Made by a program: the position numbers and the translations under genes. Of a stretch of DNA of 28,825 bases, positions 7,804 through 14,362 are shown in pieces. The stretch is taken from positions 1 through 28,825 of the forward strand of contig SFOL01000015.1 in assembly GCA_004552385.1 (NCBI GenBank). The letters are read 5' to 3'. Positions within the stretch are counted from its first letter, which is position 1. Each line of letters starts with the position of its first letter. This DNA comes from Bacteroidales bacterium (lineage in GTDB: Bacteria; Bacteroidota; Bacteroidia; Bacteroidales; Marinilabiliaceae). A model generated the notes under the pieces. It did not search any database and was not told the origin of the DNA. It saw only the letters and a program-made list of their open reading frames with translations.

Positions 7804-8898
7804 TTAATAAGCTATCTTGACCATGACGGGCAGATGGTCGGAATATCCGCCCACGCCGTCGGGGCCGACATTGAATCGCCGCCCAAGATACGTGCGCCTC
7901 GGTTTGCCCTGCGTGCCAGGGTTGCGGTCATCGGGCTCCAGAAGGAAGTCGAACTTGACGACCGAGAACTCTGGCCTGCCCTTGGCGCAGGTGCCGGGCG
8001 TGACGATTATGTGGTCGATCGTGTTCCACCGCCCGTGGTACTTGTAGCTGAAATCGCCGGTGTCGGCAGAGAGGTTGCGCAAGAGGCACGTGTCGCACTT
8101 GATCTGCGCCCCGAGAAACTGCGTGAGAGACGGCTCGATGGCCTCATCGTTAAAGTCGCCCATCATGACGATCCTGGCCTGCGGGTCTGTGGCCAAGATG
8201 GAGTCGCATAGCGCCCTCACCCTCTCGGCCACATAGCGCCGCTTGGGTATGGTAGCCGTGACCCCGCCGTATTTTGACGGCCAATGGTTGACCATAAAGT
8301 GGAACACGGCTCCGCCCGTCAGCGCACGCATCTTGGCGTAGAGGACGTCCCTGGTGCGGAGGTCGAGCGAATCAGACGAGACGCTGACGGGTCTGAGGTC
8401 GATGGGCTCCATGGTGTTGGCGTTGTAGAGCATGGCGGTGGCCACGCCCCTCATGTCGGGCGTAGGGAAGCAGACGGGCTTATAATTAAGCAAGTCAGAA
8501 TCGAGGCCGCCGTACTTTACGAGATAGTCAGCCGCCGAGACTCCGGACGAGTCGGGGCCTTCGACCTCGCAAAGCCCAACGACATCGGGCACGCGCCAGC
8601 CGTCAGCGGAGACGATGACCCTGGCCAGCCGTGCGGCCTTGCCTTTCATGCGGCTGAGGGTCCAGTGGTATGCCCCGTCGGGCGTGAAGTCGTCATCGTT
8701 TTTAGCCGGATTGTCCTCCGGGTCAAAGAAATTCTCAATGTTGTAACTCATGACCACGAGAGTGTCGGCCGACGACGGCACGCCGTGACGCACTCCAGCC
8801 ACCCGTCCGCCGCTTGCGCAAGCCGCCAAAATCATGGCGCAAGGCAAAGCGAGAGCCCAAGGCATGGTTTTCTTAAAAACGCACATCAGATACATCAT
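7804..8898 (-). CDS. Secreted endonuclease/exonuclease/phosphatase-fold lipoprotein
   Basis: A 364-residue protein of the DNase I-like EEP superfamily with a lipoprotein signal (hydrophobic stretch, then LAAC with Cys27), so it should act at the cell surface or in the periplasm. All catalytic blocks are visible: VMSYNIENF with N53, LCEVEG with metal-binding E111/E113, NHWPSK with H205, MMGDFND with D248 and N250, DHIIVT, and the terminal YSDHLPVMV with D354/H355. Members cleave phosphodiesters in nucleic acids, lipids or inositol phosphates; the substrate here is unknown. The start may instead be the fifth residue (Met at 8886); either leaves a working signal peptide. It begins 20 bases after the upstream beta-helix lipoprotein gene, so the two very probably form an operon, closed by the strong hairpin at 7733-7780. 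Confidence 0.9.
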   Translation of the reverse strand: MMYLMCVFKKTMPWALALPCAMILAACASGGRVAGVRHGVPSSADTLVVMSYNIENFFDPEDNPAKNDDDFTPDGAYHWTLSRMKGKAARLARVIVSADGWRVPDVVGLCEVEGPDSSGVSAADYLVKYGGLDSDLLNYKPVCFPTPDMRGVATAMLYNANTMEPIDLRPVSVSSDSLDLRTRDVLYAKMRALTGGAVFHFMVNHWPSKYGGVTATIPKRRYVAERVRALCDSILATDPQARIVMMGDFNDEAIEPSLTQFLGAQIKCDTCLLRNLSADTGDFSYKYHGRWNTIDHIIVTPGTCAKGRPEFSVVKFDFLLEPDDRNPGTQGKPRRTYLGRRFNVGPDGVGGYSDHLPVMVKIAY

Positions 8899-8918
8899 TA
8901 TTAATTATTTTGCTCAAG

Positions 8919-10289
8919 TCACTCTATCGTTTGGAGCGCGCCGGCATTCCACGGGGAGCCGTCTTCGCGAAGCTCACCCTCAAAGTCGGCTGGCAAATCG
9001 GCGGCTAAAGAGGGATCCGCCAGGCCGGCGGCGGCGGACTTCGCAGTCAGATGGTAATCGGACGACTTGCGGTCGCGGAAATGCGCATCGGTGGCCGTGA
9101 CGCAGCCGATGAAGACCTCGGCGGCCCCGGCCACCCTCTTTTTGTCAGCCCTTATGAGCGACGAGCGCAAGACTGCGTGGCCGACAGGCAGGGAGTCGGG
9201 ATAAAGCTCGGCAGTCAGGCTTCCCATGATGACGGAGTTCACGACCGACAGCGAAGCCTCGGGGTCATCCGCCAAGCGGAAAAGGAGCGCGGCCGACTGG
9301 CGATAGTCCCAAGAATAATAGTCGGCCACGGTGACGTGCCTCAGCAGCGCGCGCCCGCCCTCAAAACAAAAAGCCCCACCGCCACAGTCAGAGACGATGG
9401 AGTTGGAAAACACGACATCCGACCGGCGCGCCGACACACCAACACGCGCGGCATCTCGCACCCACACCCCGTCGGCGTACACGCTTGACGACGAGTCGCA
9501 CTCGACACCAAAAGACGGGCAAGCGACGTCTACATATCGGAGGTCGGCACTCGCGCCGCCACGCAGCCGCACCCCACCCCACTGGCCCGGGATGGACTCG
9601 TAGAAACCATCGGACCGCACCGGGGCGAAACGGCTTCGCCTCCTGGACTCACCCGCCACGACAAGCCGCCCCGCCACAGAGACCACCGCCCCCCTATCCA
9701 TCAGAACGGAGACCCCGGGCCCCACAAGTAGTGTGGCAGAGGCATCGACGACAAAAGTGTCACGGACAAGATAAGGGATGGAGTCGCAGAGCCACTGGGC
9801 GTCGGACGACACTACAGACGGTGCCTCATTGACATTCCTCACGACGGCCACGAGAGCCGCGCTCCACTCATTGCCGCCGCCGTAGACGGAGAGCCGATCG
9901 GAAAGCCGCCCGAAGGCGAAGTCGCAGCCGACGCGAGGATCTGGCACAGCCGCAAAGACGAAAAGGCTGTCGCCGCTGCACAGACGGACGCCGCCGACCT
10001 CGCTGGCAGAGACGCCGCCGATGTTGACCACAAAAGGAGACGCCGCACCGCCCGCGAGGGCTATGCGGTCAAGAGTGACGTCCCTGTCGCCAACGTTGCG
10101 CACCATAATTCGCCGGGTGGGCGTGGCGAAACCCGCAAAGACGGTATCGAAGCTAAGCGTGTCGGCGGAGAAGACTATATCGCCCGCCCCGGGAGCGTTA
10201 GAGAAATCACGCTCACAGCCTCCGAGCGCCGAAGCCACAGACAAGGCGAGACACACGCCCGCGGCAAATGACGAAAAGCCATGTTTCAT
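8919..10289 (-). CDS. Beta-helix repeat lipoprotein
   Basis: A 456-residue predicted surface lipoprotein starting at the ATG at 10289: MKHGFSS, a hydrophobic core, then a lipobox ALGGC with Cys25. The frame stays open upstream to 10661, but that part is low-complexity, has no signal peptide and lies behind the promoter, so it is rejected. Residues about 35-110 look like an Ig-like ASH/choice-of-anchor domain (DTLSFDTVFAG, then RRIMVRNVGDRDVTL). The rest has the alternating short strands of a right-handed parallel beta helix (GQWGGVRLRGGASADLRYVD, then SVYADGVWVRDAARVG and similar coils). Such proteins bind or cleave polysaccharides, but no catalytic residues can be assigned. It is transcribed ahead of the EEP-fold lipoprotein, suggesting a shared surface role. 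Confidence 0.82.
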   Translation of the reverse strand: MKHGFSSFAAGVCLALSVASALGGCERDFSNAPGAGDIVFSADTLSFDTVFAGFATPTRRIMVRNVGDRDVTLDRIALAGGAASPFVVNIGGVSASEVGGVRLCSGDSLFVFAAVPDPRVGCDFAFGRLSDRLSVYGGGNEWSAALVAVVRNVNEAPSVVSSDAQWLCDSIPYLVRDTFVVDASATLLVGPGVSVLMDRGAVVSVAGRLVVAGESRRRSRFAPVRSDGFYESIPGQWGGVRLRGGASADLRYVDVACPSFGVECDSSSSVYADGVWVRDAARVGVSARRSDVVFSNSIVSDCGGGAFCFEGGRALLRHVTVADYYSWDYRQSAALLFRLADDPEASLSVVNSVIMGSLTAELYPDSLPVGHAVLRSSLIRADKKRVAGAAEVFIGCVTATDAHFRDRKSSDYHLTAKSAAAGLADPSLAADLPADFEGELREDGSPWNAGALQTIE

Positions 10290-10295
10290 ATGCGG

Positions 10296-10326
10296 CAAAA
10301 TTATGATTTTTAACGCAGAGGAGCAA
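10296..10326 (-). promoter_or_regulatory. Promoter of the beta-helix/EEP lipoprotein operon
   Basis: On the minus strand TTG (10326-10324), 20 bases, then TAATTTTG (10303-10296): both Bacteroidetes elements with ideal spacing. The -7 box ends only six bases before the ATG at 10289, which predicts a leaderless or nearly leaderless transcript. Confidence 0.65.
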
Positions 10327-10545
10327 CAACGGCCGCAGAGCATGACACGCCCCGGGAAAGTGAGTAAGCCAAGCTGCAAAACGGCGCACGTGACACATTG
10401 TCGGGCATAGTGCGTGCACGCCAATTGCAACATAAGCATAGCACAAAGAGGGCGAAATTGCAAAACAAGGAAAGCGAAAAGATGAATAAGCCGCGAAAAG
10501 GCGCAAGAAGAGCAAATTCGAGCGAAAACTAAAGGGGCGCGGCGC
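10327..10545. other. Intergenic stretch with no recognisable feature
   Basis: Central part of the 417-base gap (10290-10706) between the divergent beta-helix lipoprotein gene and enolase. The two flanks carry the opposed promoters listed separately. Between them I see only purine-rich sequence without a convincing coding frame, repeat or RNA structure. Frames open through it on both strands, but they have no family resemblance and look like by-products of low stop-codon density. Confidence 0.5.
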
Positions 10546-10576
10546 TTGGAAAAAATATTACAAATGGTTACTTTCG
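10546..10576 (+). promoter_or_regulatory. Probable enolase promoter
   Basis: TTG (10546-10548), exactly 20 bases, then TACTTTCG (10569-10576), one mismatch from TAnnTTTG. The predicted leader is about 125 bases before the enolase ATG, longer than elsewhere in the window. It contains short pairable segments such as GGG/CCC around 10639-10650 inside TGCGT/ACGCA. Confidence 0.55.
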
Positions 10577-10706
10577 CTCTTTGGAACAAGCGGGGGAAAA
10601 CAGCGACACGAACCATCCCCTGCGGTAGGTGCGTGCGAAGGGCAGCTCCCGGGTAACGCATCCGGCCGAACCAAACAGAAGTAATACCAACTTAACAAGT
10701 AATAAA

Positions 10707-12014
10707 ATGATCATTGAAAAAATCTGGGCTCGCGAGATCCTTGATTCTCGTGGCAATCCTACCGTTGAGGTAGACGTAACTCTCGACAATGGCGTACTCG
10801 GCCGCGCAGCGGTTCCGTCTGGCGCGTCAACGGGCGAGAACGAGGCTCTCGAGCTTCGCGACGGCGACAAGGGCCGTTTCCTCGGCAAGGGTGTCCAGAA
10901 GGCAGTGAACAACGTCAACACCGTCATCGCTCCGGCTCTCAAGGGCTTCAACGTCCTCAACCAGCGCGAGATTGACAATAAGATGCTCGCCCTTGATGGC
11001 ACCCCCACCAAGAGCAAGCTCGGCGCTAACGCCATCCTCGGCGTCTCCCTCGCCGTGGCTCAGGCTGCAGCCAAGGCTCTCAACATCCCCTTGTATCGTT
11101 ACATCGGTGGTGCCAACGCATACACCCTGCCCGTCCCGATGATGAACATCATCAACGGTGGCGCTCACTCTGACGCTCCTATCGCATTCCAGGAGTTCAT
11201 GATCCGCCCCATCGGCGCAGCTAACGAGAAAGAGGCCATCCGCATGGGTGCCGAGATTTTCCACAACCTCGCTAAGCTCCTCAAGGCTCGCGGCCTCAGC
11301 ACCGCAGTCGGTGACGAGGGTGGCTTCGCACCCGCACTCGACGGCATCGAGGACGCTCTCAGCACCATCGTCGAGGCCATCAAGGCTGCCGGCTACGAGC
11401 CGGGCAAGCAGGTGACCATCGCAATGGACTGCGCCGCTTCCGAGTTCGCCATCAACGAGAACGGCAAGTGGTTCTACGACTACAAGCAGCTCAAGAACGG
11501 CAAGAAGAAGGATCCCAACGGCAAGAAGCTCACCGCCGACGAGCAGATCGAGTTCCTCGAGCACCTCATCGACACCTATCCTATCGACTCTATCGAGGAC
11601 GGCCTCGACGAGAACGACTGGGACAACTGGGTTAAGCTCACCGAGAAGGTTGGCAAGAAGTGCCAGCTCGTGGGTGACGACCTCTTCGTAACCAACGTCA
11701 AGTTCCTCGAGAAGGGTATCAAGATGGGCGCAGCCAACTCTATCCTCATCAAGGTTAACCAGATTGGCTCTCTCACCGAGACTCTCGACGCTATCGAGAT
11801 GGCTCATCGCCACGGCTACACCACAGTCACCTCTCACCGTTCTGGCGAGACCGAGGACACCACCATCGCCGACATCGCTGTCGCTACCAACTCTGGCCAG
11901 ATCAAGACCGGCTCTATGAGCCGCACCGACCGTATGGCCAAGTACAACCAGCTCATCCGTATCGAGGAGGAGCTCGGCGCTAACAGCAAGTACGGCTACA
12001 CCAAGCTGAAATAA
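10707..12014 (+). CDS. eno: Enolase (phosphopyruvate hydratase)
   Basis: Glycolytic enolase, converting 2-phosphoglycerate to phosphoenolpyruvate; cytoplasmic, Mg-dependent. The 435-residue chain from the ATG at 10707 matches the family length and begins with the standard MIIEKIWAREILDSRGNPT. Hallmarks: the SGASTGENEALELRD loop, GGAHSD, the EEGFAP-equivalent GDEGGFAPAL, metal ligands in AMDCAASEF, SIEDGLDENDW and GDDLFVTN, the catalytic lysine in LIKVNQIGSLTET, and SHRSGETEDTTIADIAVA near the C-terminus. The frame extends upstream to 10629 but without homology. Codon choice is strongly biased to C-ending codons (ATC, CTC, AAC) compared with neighbours such as recF, which fits high expression. 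It has its own promoter and a strong terminator. Confidence 0.99.
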   Translation: MIIEKIWAREILDSRGNPTVEVDVTLDNGVLGRAAVPSGASTGENEALELRDGDKGRFLGKGVQKAVNNVNTVIAPALKGFNVLNQREIDNKMLALDGTPTKSKLGANAILGVSLAVAQAAAKALNIPLYRYIGGANAYTLPVPMMNIINGGAHSDAPIAFQEFMIRPIGAANEKEAIRMGAEIFHNLAKLLKARGLSTAVGDEGGFAPALDGIEDALSTIVEAIKAAGYEPGKQVTIAMDCAASEFAINENGKWFYDYKQLKNGKKKDPNGKKLTADEQIEFLEHLIDTYPIDSIEDGLDENDWDNWVKLTEKVGKKCQLVGDDLFVTNVKFLEKGIKMGAANSILIKVNQIGSLTETLDAIEMAHRHGYTTVTSHRSGETEDTTIADIAVATNSGQIKTGSMSRTDRMAKYNQLIRIEEELGANSKYGYTKLK

Positions 12015-12051
12015 GCCAATAGGCTGGTTTTAGCCTTGATGGCAAAAAAGA

Positions 12052-12093
12052 ACGTCCGCTGCGGCACTTGCCGCAGCGGACGTCTTTTTTTTT
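12052..12093 (+). terminator. Enolase terminator
   Basis: Perfect 13-bp arms ACGTCCGCTGCGG (12052-12064) and CCGCAGCGGACGT (12071-12083) with a six-base loop, followed by nine consecutive T (12085-12093). Textbook intrinsic terminator 37 bases after the eno stop. Confidence 0.95.
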
Positions 12094-12153
12094 GCCTCAG
12101 CCTCGCGAATGAGGCGTATGAACAGACCTGGCGAGACGACGCGAGGCCTTGCA

Positions 12154-12191
12154 AAGGCGGCTGGCGGAAATGATTTCACGCCAGCCGCCTT
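12154..12191 (-). terminator. Hairpin terminator of fbp
   Basis: Perfect 13-bp arms AAGGCGGCTGGCG (12154-12166) and CGCCAGCCGCCTT (12179-12191), with the loop itself able to pair (GAAAT/ATTTC). It lies 24 bases beyond the fbp stop. Only a short T-rich stretch follows on the minus strand, so it is weaker than the facing eno terminator. Confidence 0.65.
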
Positions 12192-12215
12192 AAGAAGTAA
12201 GAATATTACAATGCG

Positions 12216-14198
12216 CTACTCTTTCTCTTTTATGATGCCGTTGCGATACGCATCCACCAGGCGCGAGAGGTTGTCGACCTGCTGCCGCAGCTCTCGACCG
12301 CGGTCGGTGTCTCGCACGAGCATACGGTGGTACTTGAACTCCTCGATCTGCACGCGGCTGTGGATGTCGGAGCCCGCCTCGATGGCTTTCTCCTTGTTCT
12401 CGAAAGCCTCGTGTTGTACGAGCTGGAGGCCGTGGCTGTTGTATATGAGCGTGTAGCCTGCGATGCCCGTGGTCTTGTGGTATGGTTTTGAGAATCCTCC
12501 GTCGATGACGAGCCTCTTGCCCCCCGCGCGCATTGGCGACTCTCCGCAGGTGGTGCGTACGGGCGTGTGTCCGTTAATGATACGCGACTTGTCGGGGTCG
12601 AGCCCGAACTCGCGCATTATGAAGGCGCACGTCTCGGCAGAGTTGGCGAGCTCGTAGTACGCTCCCTTGATTTCGCGGTTGACCTCCTCAGTATTAACGA
12701 AATAGCGTTCAAAGGTTGTCATCTTGTCCTTATTATAGAGAGGCGAGTCGGGTCCGCACCAGAGGTACCACATGTAGTCGATGGCCACACTGCTCTCCCT
12801 TGAGCCCTTCGGGGCGAAATATGCAGTCCGGACCATATTGTCGATACGCTCCATGAGCGCACGCCCTTTGAAGAGCTCGCCGTCAACACGGACCTCGCGG
12901 AACGTCCCGTCGGGATTGAGCGGGATGGCGGCATGATATAGCAGGCAATTGTTTCGGACGAGGAAGAGCGAGCCGTGATGCAGGAAACAGCGCAAGTGCT
13001 TTTGCAGCTTCTCGGAGTGAGTGAAGGAGTGGTACAGCTGGCTCATTAGCAGTTCCTCCTCGGCACTGAGGCGGAAGGGGTCGGCGGGGTCGATGGTGGG
13101 GAAGTTGTTATCGCGGAGCTCATAGGCTTTGCCCCCGATAGTGACGGTGCCGGCCTTAAAGTCAATATGGTCAAGCAGCCTCCTGTCCGCCATGTCATAT
13201 TCGGGCCTCCTGGCTATGATCTGCCCTTCGAGCTTGAACTGTATGATAGAGATGGCCTTGTGCATCCGCGCCATCATCTGCTTAGAGCGGCTCATTCGGC
13301 TGTTCTCCTCAAACTCCTCGGCCCTGAAGATGTCGCAAGGGTCGTCGCCATAGAGGTCGATGGCGAATGTGGCGAGGGGCAGGAGGTTGATGGAGTAGCC
13401 CTCCTCGAGCGTCTCGACATTGGCGTAGCGTATTGAGATGCGGACCACGTTGGCGATGAGTGCGAGATTGCCGAGCGCGGCCCCCATCCACGATATGTCA
13501 TGGTTTCCCCACTGGATGTCGAAATCATGGTAGTCGCACAGCGCCTCCATAATGTCGCACGCGCCTGGCCCGCGGTCATAGACGTCTCCGACGACATGTA
13601 GCGTGTCTATGACCAGGCGGTGGATGAGCTTGCTGATGGCGATGATGAACTCCTCGGAGCGTCCGATGTCCACAATAGAGTTGATGAGCGAGGCGTAGTA
13701 GCTCTGCTTGTCCTCCTCGGTCTGGCTCTCGTAAAGGAGCTCCTCGATGACATAGGCGAACTCGGCCGGCAGCGACTTGCGCACCTTGGAGTGGGTGTAT
13801 TTAGCCGCCACGACCCTTGCTACGGCCACGACGTGGAAGAGCGTGGTGCGATACCAATCCTCAATGTCGTCAACAGTGCCTCTCACCTGGTCGAGTTTCT
13901 CGGCCGGGTAGTAGATGAGGGAGCAGAGCGTGTCGCGGTCCTGCTGGCGCATGGTCATGCCAAAGATGTCGTCGACCTTTCGGCGGATGACACCGGACGC
14001 ATTCTTAAGCACATGGGTGAAAGCGACGCTCTCGCCATGTAGGTCAGAGAGGAAGTGCTCAGTGCCCTTGGGCAGACTGAGAATGGCCTGGAGATTGACA
14101 ATCTCGGTGGCGGCACTCGATATGTTTGGAAACTTCTCGGCGAGGAGTCTCAGAAATCGTTCATCGGCAATGAGGTCGGCAACGCAGCTCTTAGTCAT
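12216..14198 (-). CDS. fbp: Class III fructose-1,6-bisphosphatase
   Basis: Gluconeogenic fructose-1,6-bisphosphatase of the calcineurin-like class III, found in Bacteroidetes and Firmicutes; it dephosphorylates fructose 1,6-bisphosphate to fructose 6-phosphate in the cytoplasm. From the ATG at 14198 the protein is 660 residues, the family length, and the start MTKSC...RFLRLLAEKFPN matches known N-termini. Metallophosphoesterase ligands are visible: FLSDLHGE at about 49-56 (D52, H54), GDVYDRG near 203-210 and GNHDISW near 229-235, with further His in the second half (NGHTPVRTTCGESP). The frame continues upstream to 14405 and a leaderless start at 14324 is conceivable because the promoter box lies just before it, but the extra residues have no family support. 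It converges on eno, the glycolytic enzyme. Confidence 0.97.
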   Translation of the reverse strand: MTKSCVADLIADERFLRLLAEKFPNISSAATEIVNLQAILSLPKGTEHFLSDLHGESVAFTHVLKNASGVIRRKVDDIFGMTMRQQDRDTLCSLIYYPAEKLDQVRGTVDDIEDWYRTTLFHVVAVARVVAAKYTHSKVRKSLPAEFAYVIEELLYESQTEEDKQSYYASLINSIVDIGRSEEFIIAISKLIHRLVIDTLHVVGDVYDRGPGACDIMEALCDYHDFDIQWGNHDISWMGAALGNLALIANVVRISIRYANVETLEEGYSINLLPLATFAIDLYGDDPCDIFRAEEFEENSRMSRSKQMMARMHKAISIIQFKLEGQIIARRPEYDMADRRLLDHIDFKAGTVTIGGKAYELRDNNFPTIDPADPFRLSAEEELLMSQLYHSFTHSEKLQKHLRCFLHHGSLFLVRNNCLLYHAAIPLNPDGTFREVRVDGELFKGRALMERIDNMVRTAYFAPKGSRESSVAIDYMWYLWCGPDSPLYNKDKMTTFERYFVNTEEVNREIKGAYYELANSAETCAFIMREFGLDPDKSRIINGHTPVRTTCGESPMRAGGKRLVIDGGFSKPYHKTTGIAGYTLIYNSHGLQLVQHEAFENKEKAIEAGSDIHSRVQIEEFKYHRMLVRDTDRGRELRQQVDNLSRLVDAYRNGIIKEKE

Positions 14199-14310
14199 AA
14201 GAAGAAAGTGTGAATACGCGGCCAACAAAAGAGTGGCGCGTGGACATTGTGGCGGCAAGGAAAAAGGGGAGGCGGCATGAAGGTTTGCAACCAAGTTGCG
14301 GCGAACAGCC

Positions 14311-14340
14311 CATATATTTGCCATCAGAAACAAATATATG
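14311..14340. repeat. Perfect 10-bp inverted repeat formed by opposed -7 boxes
   Basis: CATATATTTG (14311-14320) and CAAATATATG (14331-14340) are exact inverted copies separated by ten bases. Each arm contains TATATTTG, the -7 box of the promoter pointing away on its strand. The arrangement could be a chance result of two identical boxes, or an operator at which one regulator controls both genes. Confidence 0.8.
14313..14320 (+). promoter_or_regulatory. Probable -7 box of the metal ATPase gene
   Basis: TATATTTG, a full match to TAnnTTTG, about 28 bases before the ATG at 14348. No TTG is found 20-21 bases upstream; the nearest are TTTG at 14284-14287 (25 bases away) and TTG at 14296-14298 (14 bases away). 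A poor -33 would fit a promoter needing activation. Confidence 0.5.
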
Positions 14341-14362
14341 ATAATATATGGGACACTGCAAA
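14331..14362 (-). promoter_or_regulatory. Promoter of fbp
   Basis: Read on the minus strand: TTTG (14362-14359), 20 bases, TATATTTG (14338-14331), a complete consensus match. The -33 element lies inside the first codons of the divergent ATPase gene. The predicted leader to the ATG at 14198 is about 125 bases. Confidence 0.75.

Noticed and set aside
10290..10661. N-terminal extension of the beta-helix lipoprotein frame.
   Set aside because: The extension lies upstream of the promoter, and the ATG at 10289 gives a proper lipoprotein signal peptide.
10827..11837. A 336-codon minus-strand frame opposite enolase.
   Set aside because: Acidic low-complexity translation mirroring enolase codons; enolase is certain.
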